This document shows, one piece after another, positions 42,687 through 50,581 of a stretch of 64,000 nucleotides of DNA. Origin of the DNA: Fibrobacterota bacterium (GTDB lineage Bacteria; Fibrobacterota; Fibrobacteria; UBA11236); NCBI GenBank assembly GCA_028287465.1, contig JAQBPO010000076.1, positions 62,001 to 126,000 on the forward strand. Reading direction: 5' to 3'. A program made the position numbers and the translations under genes. Below the pieces are notes generated by a model. That model had not been told where the DNA came from. It did no database searches and saw only the letters and a list, made by a program, of their open reading frames with translations. Within the stretch, counting starts at the first letter, position 1; the number at the start of each line of letters is the position of its first letter.

Positions 42687-43976
42687 CTAGTTCATCTTTT
42701 TGATTTCCGTAAGCTTGTATGCCAGCCTCGGAGCATCGTGGCCATCGGCGCTGGCGCCATAACCCCAGGGGACCGAACCTTCTTCGCCCACCGTGGTTTT
42801 GCGTACGAACCCGTCGAAGATCGGCCTGCTCTTGTAATCCTGCAGGCTGAGGGAACCGTCCCCCTTGGCCCCGACGTAATAGATAATGGGAGGCTCCGAA
42901 GGCGGCAGATCGCCATCGGTAGGATAGGACTGGGCCATGCTCGCCACCACGTTATCGCCGATGAGGTATAGTTCCAGCCGCATGCCATAGGTTCCCTCGA
43001 CTCCGACGCTTACCGCCTGCATCGTGAACTCGTACGTTTCGCGCATCACATCCTCCCCTTCGCGGTAGGGCACGGCCGTCGCCCTCAGGAAAGGGACATT
43101 GACGGAAGCGGACGAATCCGGAGACCGGATGGAAGGATTGAAGCTCCGATTGCCGTCCACCTGGGCCCAGAGGAGATCCTTGGGGTCGAAGACGAGCATG
43201 ACATTCCATTTTCCGGAAGGAACCTGCTTGACGATGGGGTGGTTGTCTGAATCCATTCCCACGGTGTCGGCGATGGTCGTGCCGCTGTCCAGGTCGGCCT
43301 CCGTCAACCGGAGCGGCTTGAGAAAGCGGAACCAGGTTATCGTACTGTTCTTGCGGACCAAAGCGTCCTGCGAAGGGCCTTGCCGCAGATCCTGAGCCGA
43401 CTCGGTGACATAATAGTCCACCTTGCTGCCGGGAAAGAAGTGCTGGCCGATGGGCCCATCATGGGTGAATATCGTATCGCCTCCCGGTAACGGGATGGTG
43501 GCGCGGATTTTGAAAAAAGGCGACCAATCCAGTACGGCCCAGTAGTAGTCGCCGGTATCGCGGAGGGTGAAAGGTTTGCTGGAGGCGAGACGGGAGACGC
43601 TGTTCGGATCGCAGAAATCGATATAGTGCGGGCTCCAGGCCGGGTCGCGCACCGCCGCCTCATCCAGGGTGCTGATATCGCCGAGATCCTGGGAAAAAAG
43701 CGTGAGCGATTTGCCCATGCCCGACAAGGCGGTCTGATCGGTCGTGATACCCTTGGCCAGCCGGATATCTCCCACGGCGACCTGAAAGCTTTCCAGGCCC
43801 GTGCTCCCGCTGGTACCCACCTTCCCCAAGCCCGTTCCTCCGCCGCTGATGGCGGGAACCAGGTGGATGCGGCCGCTCCGGGACCCGGAGACGCCCGATG
43901 TGCCAATATCGAAGCATCCGGTTGCGAGCAAGGCGGTCAAGCATCCCACAAAGGTCAATCTTCTATCCATGCGCAT
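42687..43976 (-). CDS. Large lipoprotein of unknown function
   Basis: The 429-residue product has a lipoprotein signal (LTALLATGC, lipobox cysteine near residue 20) and then a beta-rich body. The first part, GLESFQVAVGDIRLAKG, somewhat recalls DUF4382 lipoproteins, but no family is claimed. The C-terminal half contains SSEPPIIYYVGAKGDGSLSL-like strands. GAGG sits five bases before the ATG at 43976; the frame upstream to 44087 is a less likely extension. It lies alone between a convergent propeller gene and the tRNA. Likely location is the outer membrane. Confidence 0.68.
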   Translation of the reverse strand: MRMDRRLTFVGCLTALLATGCFDIGTSGVSGSRSGRIHLVPAISGGGTGLGKVGTSGSTGLESFQVAVGDIRLAKGITTDQTALSGMGKSLTLFSQDLGDISTLDEAAVRDPAWSPHYIDFCDPNSVSRLASSKPFTLRDTGDYYWAVLDWSPFFKIRATIPLPGGDTIFTHDGPIGQHFFPGSKVDYYVTESAQDLRQGPSQDALVRKNSTITWFRFLKPLRLTEADLDSGTTIADTVGMDSDNHPIVKQVPSGKWNVMLVFDPKDLLWAQVDGNRSFNPSIRSPDSSASVNVPFLRATAVPYREGEDVMRETYEFTMQAVSVGVEGTYGMRLELYLIGDNVVASMAQSYPTDGDLPPSEPPIIYYVGAKGDGSLSLQDYKSRPIFDGFVRKTTVGEEGSVPWGYGASADGHDAPRLAYKLTEIKKMN

Positions 43977-44199
43977 GAAAACCTCGTAGGGGCGGGTATA
44001 TGGATTCCATAGGATGGATATCGGCAAGTCCCGGGTCGCGGCCAAGCCTCTTTTTCCAATCGGCATTTGCGTAACTCGGGGATTCAACGGATCTTCAATG
44101 GAATTCCGCCATCACATATAGATTCGCAAGTATGGAAAGAAGGAAAGAGTGGGGAGAGGAGAATCACGGATCGGTTTTTATTTTGCCGGGGAGGACAGC

Positions 44200-44233
44200 A
44201 AAAAGCCCCCGGTCCTGCGACCGGGGGCTTTTT
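44200..44233 (-). terminator. Intrinsic terminator of the tRNA-Ala gene
   Basis: AAAAAGCCCCCGGTC pairs with GACCGGGGGCTTTTT around a four-base loop, a perfect 15-base stem followed on the minus strand by a T-run. It begins at the last base of the encoded CCA of the tRNA, so processing and termination are tightly coupled. Confidence 0.9.
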
Positions 44234-44308
44234 GGTGGAGTCTGGGAGAGTCGAACTCCCGACATCCTGCTTGCAAAGCAGGCGCTCTACCAACTGAGCT
44301 AAGACCCC
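44233..44308 (-). tRNA. tRNA-Ala (anticodon UGC)
   Basis: The minus strand reads GGGGTCTTAGCTCAGTTGG onward with a full cloverleaf. The acceptor stem GGGGTCT pairs with AGACTCC (one G-T), the anticodon stem CCTGC pairs with GCAGG around TTTGCAA, and the T-arm contains GTTCGACTC. The anticodon TGC reads alanine codons. CCA is encoded. It is a lone tRNA gene with its own terminator. Confidence 0.97.
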
Positions 44309-44367
44309 GAAGCCCTAAAGATGCTTTTTTTTCCGCGGATTCCAACCGAAATTACGCGGCCGGAAGG

Positions 44368-44982
44368 TCAAAGATCCGGAAACAAGCGGTGATTGAGGGC
44401 CTCAGGCAGGCATTGCCCCGCGGCCAGCTGCGCCGCGCCCCATATCCGTTCCAGGGGATCCGGCCCCGTCCCGACCACGGAAATCCGTTTCACCCGGTCC
44501 GGCAAGGTCAGTTCCAGCACCCTCAGGGACCTGCCCTTCGGCTCCCCCCCTATCTGATCCTCCATGTCCAGGATGCCGGCGCCTTCCATGAAATCCAACA
44601 GGCGGGTGGTCGTCTCCGCATCGCAATCCCTCTCAAGGATCCTGGGGCTTTTGTCCTGCATGGATCGCGAGAAGGACAGGCGGACATGGCCCACACCGGA
44701 AAGGGTGATTTCCTGGGTGCCCGCTCCCGACTTCGCGCTCAGAAAAGCGAGCTTGATCCGGACTTGTTCCAAATCCGGAATCTTGCCCAAATTGAACGGA
44801 AGCTTCGGGGGAATCTCGTCTTCCACTTTAACCTCCGGTGCGATTTCCCCTTCGATTTGCCGGTGGTCCGCCAAGGCAATGCCCAACACCCCCGGAATCA
44901 AAGCGATTAATATCGCCGCAAACCGCCCATAAATACCCTTGGGGCCCTTATTATCCGGGACAGGACCGAGGTTTGGATTCAT
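44368..44982 (-). CDS. Membrane-anchored protein of unknown function
   Basis: The 204-residue product has a short cytoplasmic start, one hydrophobic helix (FAAILIALIPGVLGIALA, residues 21-38) and then a mixed alpha/beta outer part with no recognised domain; it includes LSGVGHVRLSFSRSMQDKSP and RLLDFMEGAGILDMEDQIGG. It is probably anchored in the inner membrane facing the periplasm. A TATATT element lies nine bases before the ATG, with no clear Shine-Dalgarno site, so the leader may be only a few bases. It is divergent from the FHA gene. Confidence 0.65.
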   Translation of the reverse strand: MNPNLGPVPDNKGPKGIYGRFAAILIALIPGVLGIALADHRQIEGEIAPEVKVEDEIPPKLPFNLGKIPDLEQVRIKLAFLSAKSGAGTQEITLSGVGHVRLSFSRSMQDKSPRILERDCDAETTTRLLDFMEGAGILDMEDQIGGEPKGRSLRVLELTLPDRVKRISVVGTGPDPLERIWGAAQLAAGQCLPEALNHRLFPDL

Positions 44983-45063
44983 GTACCCGGAAATATAGCT
45001 CGCCCGCCTCCCGGCAGGATATAATCGGAGGGCTTATCCGGTTTTCCATCGGCGGAGGATTTC

Positions 45064-45840
45064 GTGGTCAATACATGGCGCTTTGGTCCCAATGATCTGA
45101 TCATCAGGGAGAACGACCCGGGGGAATCCGCCTACATCATCGAGTCCGGAAAGGTGGCGGTCACCAAGGAGAGCAACGGCAAGAACGTGCCCATCGCGTA
45201 CCTGGGCAAGGGAGCCACCTTCGGCGAAATGAGCATGGTGGACGATCTGCCGCGCAGCGCCAGCGTCTGGGCGGTGGAGGAGACCGTCGTGCGGGAATTC
45301 CACCGCGACGATCTCTACGGGGCGATGAAGGAGAATCCGGAAGTATTCGGCAAATTCCTGAAGAGCATCTTCGAGCGGCTGCGCGAGTCCAACCGCATCA
45401 TCGCCAACATGGATCCGGACCTGAAGAATCCCGCCCGGCTCGCCAACCTCAAGGATCCGGGCGGCAAGGTCGAAGCCTTTTCCATAGAAGGCATCACCCC
45501 GCAAGCGATCGCCGCCATCCCGGCCAATCCCTTCGCCATCAAATCCTTCCCCTTCAAGATCGGACGCAAGAGCAGCGATCCGTTCCTGTACAACCATTTC
45601 GAGATCGAGGATCAGGACCCGGCCCAGATCGCCAGGCACCATGTGAGCATCGTATTCGACAACGGCCGGATCGGCGTGATCGACCGCGGCAGCGAACACG
45701 GCGCGAACGTGGGCGGGACCCGCATCGGCGGGAGGAACGGGCCCGGCCCCGTCTACTTCGAAGGCAAGGAAGGCGTGCTCATCCTCGGCAAGGACGACTC
45801 GCCCTTCCAATTCCGGATCAAGGTGACCTGGGCGGCCTGA
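45064..45840 (+). CDS. Cyclic-nucleotide-binding domain fused to an FHA domain
   Basis: The 258-residue product starts with a cNMP-binding domain (GESAYIIESGKVAVTKES, then GATFGEMSMVDDLPRSASV with the FGE..M...PRSA phosphate-binding pattern) and ends with an FHA domain: FKIGRKSSD (164-172), ARHHVSI (190-196) and DRGSEHGANVGG (207-218), the G-R / S-x-x-H / N-G-like positions that hold phosphothreonine. It has no DNA-binding domain, so it may link a second messenger to phosphoprotein signalling. Start is the GTG at 45064, with GGAGG five bases upstream; TATAAT lies further up. It converges on the CsgG-like gene. Confidence 0.84.
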   Translation: MVNTWRFGPNDLIIRENDPGESAYIIESGKVAVTKESNGKNVPIAYLGKGATFGEMSMVDDLPRSASVWAVEETVVREFHRDDLYGAMKENPEVFGKFLKSIFERLRESNRIIANMDPDLKNPARLANLKDPGGKVEAFSIEGITPQAIAAIPANPFAIKSFPFKIGRKSSDPFLYNHFEIEDQDPAQIARHHVSIVFDNGRIGVIDRGSEHGANVGGTRIGGRNGPGPVYFEGKEGVLILGKDDSPFQFRIKVTWAA

Positions 45841-45848
45841 TCCTGCTT

Positions 45849-45875
45849 TCGCCTCCTTGAGGCGGCTTTCCTTCC
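45849..45875 (+). terminator. Short terminator-like hairpin between convergent genes
   Basis: CGCCTC (45850-45855) and GAGGCG (45859-45864) pair around CTT, followed by GCTTTCCTT. It sits ten bases after the stop codon of the cNMP/FHA gene and in front of the convergent CsgG-like gene end, so it may serve both. Confidence 0.4.
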
Positions 45876-45881
45876 GGAGCC

Positions 45882-46877
45882 TTAAAGCCCTTCGCCAAGC
45901 TCCACCCTGTCCGCCCGCGTGATGCTGTCGCCGCGCACGATGGCGCAAACCGATACATCGTCGAAATTCCCCGTACCGTATTGGGTGAGCACCTTGATGC
46001 GGCCGACCTCGTCCCCGGGCAGCTCCAGGAATACCCCGCTGGACGGCTCCCGGAACCGCCTTCCCGGCCGGATGAGCCGCAACTCCTGGCCCGGTCTGAG
46101 GCCCGCCCGGGCTCCCGCCGAGATGACCACATTGCCCGGTGCCACATCGAGGATGCCCGCGCGCCAGGGATGGGAGCGCAGGGAAGCGGCCATGTCCGAC
46201 GCGAGGGAGGCGATGGCCGCGTTGAGGGCGCGATCCTTCAGGGAGGCGCCGTCGATCGCGTTGGCGGATCGGGAGGAACGCCGGAATATCCGGGTCGTGC
46301 CGGCGTCGGATCCGGGGCCTTGCGCCTGGGCCGCGTCCGCTTCGACGGTATCCGAATAGAAGGCCATGCCCGTCAGGGGATCCATCATGCGGACGGCCAC
46401 CTTGGCATGCGCCGCGAGCTTCCCGGCCGGTTCTCCCGGAATAAGGGCGCCGGCATCGATGCCGTACTCGAGGACGGTTCCGTAGACGAGGGCGTTGGCC
46501 CCCGTGAATCCGCTTTCCGAATCGCCCGGAGCCGTTCCGGCACCCGCGGGATCCCGCCCTCCGCGGCCGAGCACCATGAATTCGCCGCTCCTCGCGAGAT
46601 GGAAGAAAAGCATGTCCCCCGCGAGGATGCCCGGATCCTCCGGCATGCGGATTTGGCCCGATCCGTATCCGGAAACGTCTTCCACCCGCACGATGGCGAC
46701 GCGGCGCTTGGGACCCTTGGCCGCGGGCGATGCGGCCGTTGCGTCTCCGCCCGGGACCGCGCGCGTTCCGGGACCGGCGGCGCTTCGCATTGGGGTTGCG
46801 CAACCCGAGAGGATGAGGCCGGCGCAAAAGCAGATGGCGGGGAATAAGATCCCCGTTCGGGAAGGAAGGGTTCGCAT
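45882..46877 (-). CDS. CsgG/HfaB-like outer-membrane lipoprotein
   Basis: The 331-residue product has a lipoprotein signal ending in LILSGC. Next comes an alpha/beta domain of the CsgG/FlgO-like kind: RRVAIVRVEDVSG, DMLFFHLARSGEFMVLGRGG, ALVYGTVLEYG and AKVAVRMMDPLTGMAFYSDTVE, then a helix (LNAAIASLASDMAASLRS). The C-terminal part PGNVVISAGARAGLRPGQEL is a small beta-domain found in similar lipoproteins. CsgG forms secretion pores for curli; this protein could form a pore or bind another component. It ends the five-gene caspase operon, 43 bases after the barrel gene. Confidence 0.78.
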   Translation of the reverse strand: MRTLPSRTGILFPAICFCAGLILSGCATPMRSAAGPGTRAVPGGDATAASPAAKGPKRRVAIVRVEDVSGYGSGQIRMPEDPGILAGDMLFFHLARSGEFMVLGRGGRDPAGAGTAPGDSESGFTGANALVYGTVLEYGIDAGALIPGEPAGKLAAHAKVAVRMMDPLTGMAFYSDTVEADAAQAQGPGSDAGTTRIFRRSSRSANAIDGASLKDRALNAAIASLASDMAASLRSHPWRAGILDVAPGNVVISAGARAGLRPGQELRLIRPGRRFREPSSGVFLELPGDEVGRIKVLTQYGTGNFDDVSVCAIVRGDSITRADRVELGEGL

Positions 46878-46920
46878 GACGGTTTCCATCAATGCCTCGA
46901 GTCCGGCCGGAAGCGACCGG

Positions 46921-47544
46921 CTAAAAGAGGTAGTAGCCTATGGACATTCCCACGGTGAAACCGGATTCCGCGCTCGTGGCGCTCACTCCCGGCTCCGCGT
47001 CGATCCTCGGGCTCACCGTGACCCCGCCCCCGCCCAGTACGTAGAAGTAGCCGGCCGAGGTCGCGAAATAGAATCCGCGGCGATGCCCGAACTCATAGCC
47101 GACATGCACGGGGATGGCCTGTTCGGTCCGGGACGCCAGCCTGACCTTCTCGGACTGGATTTGCTCCGCCTTGGTCGTCTTGCGGGCGTATCCGGTCTCC
47201 AGGTAGAGATGATCGAAGTAATACTTCCCCATGAGGAAGTAGCTGTCGGTGCGGCTGCGATCGAGTATGGCCAGCAATTCGCTGGTGCCTCCGCCGCCCG
47301 CGCAGAGTTGCAGATGGCGCGACGGGTTCCACGCCAGCTGGATGCCCATGGGTCCCGCGGCCGCGCCGGTCTTGAGCCCCAGGCCGAACCGTCCGAAGTC
47401 CTGATCCTGCGCCGGTACCGGCCGGCCGGAAAGGAGCGCCGCGGCGAGCAATACCCATGCGGGAAACGCGCGGCATCGGCCCCTGACGGCATAAGTCGCC
47501 CGCAACGGGCCTTGGCTGATTTCGATCTTGCTCATAACGGCCAT
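46921..47544 (-). CDS. Outer-membrane barrel-like protein, free homologue of the caspase-linked domain
   Basis: The product of about 207 residues has a leader with a hydrophobic stretch (AFPAWVLLAAALLSG) and then an eight-strand barrel-like sequence: FGRFGLGLKTGAAAGPMGIQL, QAIPVHVGYEFGHRRGFYFA and SAESGFTVGMSIGYYLF, ending in phenylalanine as outer-membrane proteins do. It is clearly homologous to the C-terminal 160 residues of the caspase-like protein encoded just upstream, strand by strand. The start may be 47544 or 47535; both are ten to 20 bases after the caspase stop codon. Function is unknown. Confidence 0.72.
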   Translation of the reverse strand: MAVMSKIEISQGPLRATYAVRGRCRAFPAWVLLAAALLSGRPVPAQDQDFGRFGLGLKTGAAAGPMGIQLAWNPSRHLQLCAGGGGTSELLAILDRSRTDSYFLMGKYYFDHLYLETGYARKTTKAEQIQSEKVRLASRTEQAIPVHVGYEFGHRRGFYFATSAGYFYVLGGGGVTVSPRIDAEPGVSATSAESGFTVGMSIGYYLF

Positions 47545-47554
47545 GCCCAAAGGG

Positions 47555-49237
47555 CTAGAAGAGGTACATCCCCAGGGCGATGCCGAAGCTGAGCCCGGAT
47601 TCCGCGGTATGCCCATGGGTAAAGGCCCCCGAAGGGGTCCGCGCGGTGACGAATTCCCCGCCTTCGGTCAGCATCAATAGATAACCGACGGAAATCGTCC
47701 CGAAAATGGATTTGCGCGGCCCTACTTCCATGCCGAAATGGACCGGGACTCCCACCTCCCAACCGGAGTTGGAGGCGGTCTTCCCCGAATCGGAAATCGA
47801 AACCGTGGTCACCTTGAGGTTCAGGCCGGTGTCGAAGAAATAGGCGCCTTCATATTTCCGGATCAGGGCGAAGAGGGAGTTCTCGGTGACGCTTTCCTCG
47901 AGGAGGTTCGAGACCTGCAGGGCCGGGGGCGGTCCGGGAAATCCGAATCCGCCCTGGAATTGGAGTTCCGGATGGAGGTTGTACATGAAGGCCAGGCCCA
48001 GGATGCCCGTTCCCTCCCCTACCTTGGCGCTGAGCCCCCATTTGCGATCCGGCCCGGTCGGAAGGATATAGGAGGGCGGCCCGGGTATCACCTGGTAATT
48101 GTCCTGCAGGCTTCCCTTGATCTGATTCACCACCTGGGCCTGCTTCTTGAGGGAGGCCGGGCTGAAGTCCGAAACCCTTCCCGCGGAAACGGAAACGTCC
48201 GCCACGCGCCACTGGTCCTTCTCCACCTTGAGCACGTTGTATTCGCCTTCCGGCAGGGAGATCAGCAGCTCGCGATCGGGGCCCTTGTAGAAGTCCGCGA
48301 GGATGGATCCGCGTCGCTTGTCCACCACCAGGTATTTGCCGTCCTGCCGGAATCCGAAGACCAGGCCTCCGCTTCCCTGGGTGAGATCAGCAAGCACCAG
48401 ATCCCCTTCGCCATAGATGCGGAACTGGTAGGCCGGATGCTGGATGCCCGCGCGCGTGCGCGAAGTGGTTTCGATGGTCATCTGGTAGGCGTATTGGTAC
48501 GCCTCGTTGAGGGTGACCTTGCGGTCGCCGGAAAGATCGGCGCTGCCGCGGAGGCCGTTCAGCCAATGGTGGGTGAAGACGGAACCTTCCAACTGGTCGG
48601 ATTCCTGGGAGCGCTCGTCCATCGCGCTGGAGGCGATGATGACCTGGCCATAGACGTTCTTGAGGCTCTCGAGGGAGATGGGCCGGGTTGCGGATCCGCC
48701 CTTGAAGCGGGTGAGCATGCCGCTCTGGCAGGCATCGAAAATGCCGATCTTGACCTGGCTGGGCACGGCCTGGAACGATTCCCGCAATTTTTCCAGGGGA
48801 AACCGCGTTGCCCCCAGGCGCAGGGCGTCCCGGTCGGAATGGCCGGAATAATAGAAGAGGAAAAGATCGTCGCCATCGGGGGCCGGGGCGGGCGCGCCCG
48901 CAGCCCGGGTGGCGGCTGCCGATGGCGCCATGGGCGATCCGGAAATGCCCGCGCCCTTGCCCGGCACGGGCCCGCGGGTCAGCTTCTTCTTCATGGCCTG
49001 CAGGGCGCGATCCAGGCCAGCGCTGTCGCAGTCCATCAGCACCTGGACGTCGGCGGCGTCGAATCCGGCCAAGCGGGTGAGCACATCCTGGAAGCGGCGG
49101 GCGTCGGTCTGGGCGAAACGGAGGGAATCCACGTCCGCGCCCCCGTAGTTGTTGCCGACCAACAGGGCATGACGGCGCGCGGCCGCGTCCCCGGCGAGCA
49201 CCGCCAGGGCCAATGCCCATACGGCCGCCTTGTTCAT
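47555..49237 (-). CDS. Exported caspase-like (C14) protease fused to an outer-membrane barrel-like domain
   Basis: The 560-residue product has a signal peptide, a caspase/metacaspase fold (RHALLVGNNYGG, 22-33) with the catalytic histidine in YYSGHSD (H133) and the catalytic cysteine in DACQSG (C170), and an EF-hand-like loop DLSGDRKVTLNE (235-246). A beta-rich linker domain follows (280-360), then from about residue 401 a barrel-like domain that ends in LGMYLF. Caspase-like enzymes cut after lysine, arginine or aspartate; secreted bacterial ones are rare. Its ATG overlaps the anti-sigma stop codon (ATGA). The fusion suggests a protease tethered to the outer membrane. Confidence 0.84.
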   Translation of the reverse strand: MNKAAVWALALAVLAGDAAARRHALLVGNNYGGADVDSLRFAQTDARRFQDVLTRLAGFDAADVQVLMDCDSAGLDRALQAMKKKLTRGPVPGKGAGISGSPMAPSAAATRAAGAPAPAPDGDDLFLFYYSGHSDRDALRLGATRFPLEKLRESFQAVPSQVKIGIFDACQSGMLTRFKGGSATRPISLESLKNVYGQVIIASSAMDERSQESDQLEGSVFTHHWLNGLRGSADLSGDRKVTLNEAYQYAYQMTIETTSRTRAGIQHPAYQFRIYGEGDLVLADLTQGSGGLVFGFRQDGKYLVVDKRRGSILADFYKGPDRELLISLPEGEYNVLKVEKDQWRVADVSVSAGRVSDFSPASLKKQAQVVNQIKGSLQDNYQVIPGPPSYILPTGPDRKWGLSAKVGEGTGILGLAFMYNLHPELQFQGGFGFPGPPPALQVSNLLEESVTENSLFALIRKYEGAYFFDTGLNLKVTTVSISDSGKTASNSGWEVGVPVHFGMEVGPRKSIFGTISVGYLLMLTEGGEFVTARTPSGAFTHGHTAESGLSFGIALGMYLF

Positions 49238-50061
49238 GCCTGGGTTTTCCGGAGCAGCAGGCTTTTGAATTCGGGCTTTGCGGCGCGGTCCGTCCCGGCC
49301 GGCGCGGAGGCCGTGGAGCCGGGAGGCGGCGGCAGCACGGAGGTCAAGCCCTCCAGGTTACCGGAAGCCCGGGTAAAGGCCTCCATCAACCAGCTTTCCA
49401 CCGCCCCTCCGGCCAAGGGCTCCGGCCCGTAGATCATGACGAACAGTTCCGAACCCGGCGAGTCGTCGAGCGTGACCGCGAAAGGCATGGACTGCTTTTC
49501 ACCGGCCTTGGCCGCGAGGCTCAGGGGCGCGTCCGCGCCTTCGGCCTTGTACAGGCTCACGTGGCCGCGGGAATCGACGCTGGCCAGGGTAACGTAGGCA
49601 TGGCTTCCCGCCGCGTAGACGAACTGCAGCTCGTCCCCGGACCGGTAGGGCTCCTTGGAGGATCCGGGCGTAACGGTTTCGCCGCGCTTGACATAGTATT
49701 CCATCACCGTCCCGCCCTTGGCGCGGATCCCGTCCTCCGAGACCGCCGAGGCCGTCTGATTGTAATGGATCACCACCGGCACCAGGGCCAGGCAGGCGGC
49801 CAGGCCGGCGAGGGCGGGCATCCAGCGCGTGGACATGGAAGGCCTGCGGGCGTCCCTGCCCTCGGGCAGATGCTTGGCCGCGAATTCCCGGAAGGGATGG
49901 GCGATCAGGTATTCCCGTTTCCGGTTCTCCAGCGTCGCCATATGGCCGCGGCAGCCGGGGCATCCGTCCAGGTGAAGGCGCACCGAGCGTTTCTCTTCGG
50001 TTCCGCTTTCGCCCAGAAAGTACCGCTCCACCAGGACGCGATTGCATTGTTCAGTAGGCAT
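49234..50061 (-). CDS. Anti-sigma factor with a zinc-binding N-terminus and DUF4384-like outer domain
   Basis: The 275-residue product begins with a zf-HC2 zinc motif (H30-x3-C34-x2-C37, with C6 as a likely further ligand) that would hold the sigma factor. A transmembrane helix follows (WMPALAGLAACLALVPVVI, about 80-98). The outer part contains YVKRGETVTPGSSKEPYRSGDEL and AYVTLASVDSRGHVSLYK, strands of the DUF4384 kind known from caspase-linked signalling loci. It overlaps the sigma gene by 11 bases and the caspase gene by four. Release of the sigma factor by an envelope signal would switch on the operon. Confidence 0.84.
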   Translation of the reverse strand: MPTEQCNRVLVERYFLGESGTEEKRSVRLHLDGCPGCRGHMATLENRKREYLIAHPFREFAAKHLPEGRDARRPSMSTRWMPALAGLAACLALVPVVIHYNQTASAVSEDGIRAKGGTVMEYYVKRGETVTPGSSKEPYRSGDELQFVYAAGSHAYVTLASVDSRGHVSLYKAEGADAPLSLAAKAGEKQSMPFAVTLDDSPGSELFVMIYGPEPLAGGAVESWLMEAFTRASGNLEGLTSVLPPPPGSTASAPAGTDRAAKPEFKSLLLRKTQA

Positions 50062-50581
50062 GCTGCCCCTCCAATTTCTCGAGTTTCCACTGAGCCGTCT
50101 GGCGGCGGAAGCGCGTGAGGTGTTTCCGGATGGTGGAAGGCGCTAGTCCGGTCATGGTCGATATCTCATCCTGGGTGTAGCCGTCCCAATAGGTGTACAT
50201 CACGATGTCCCGGACCATCTTGCTCCAGGGCATCATCAGCTTCCTCAGGATGTCCCGGAGGATGATGCGTTTCTCCTCCGAATCGTCCGCGTGCAGGGGG
50301 CTGTCCTCCCACCCGTCCTCGTTGTCCGGCCCCACGAACTTCCTACGACGCCAAAGTGAAATACAATGGTTGGTCGTGGTCCGGTGGATCCAGAACAACG
50401 CCGATTCCCGGTTCTGCACCGAATCCCAGTGTTCCAACAGTTTCAGGAACACTTCGCTGGTCGCATCCTGGGCTTCTTCCTTGGAACGGAGGAATCGCAG
50501 GCAGCGGCGATAGATCATGGGAGCGTACTTTTCGTACAACTCCTGTTGTGTGGCCCTATCGCTTGCTGTCATGCCTTCCAT
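50051..50581 (-). CDS. ECF-type RNA polymerase sigma factor
   Basis: The 176-residue product has the sigma-2 and sigma-4 regions of a short ECF factor: ELYEKYAPMIYRRCLRFLRSKEEAQDATSEVFLKLLEHW and the wing of the -35 binding helix DGYTQDEISTMTGLAPSTIRKHL. It begins the five-gene minus-strand operon with anti-sigma factor, caspase-like protease, barrel and CsgG-like lipoprotein. The start at 50581 has GGAG at short spacing; 50572 is possible. It should transcribe an envelope-stress regulon that probably includes its own operon. Confidence 0.88.
   Translation of the reverse strand: MEGMTASDRATQQELYEKYAPMIYRRCLRFLRSKEEAQDATSEVFLKLLEHWDSVQNRESALFWIHRTTTNHCISLWRRRKFVGPDNEDGWEDSPLHADDSEEKRIILRDILRKLMMPWSKMVRDIVMYTYWDGYTQDEISTMTGLAPSTIRKHLTRFRRQTAQWKLEKLEGQHAY

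Noticed and set aside
47738-49432. A 564-codon plus-strand open frame opposite the caspase gene
   Set aside because: The minus-strand frame has signal peptide, catalytic pair and a homologous neighbour; the plus-strand frame has none.
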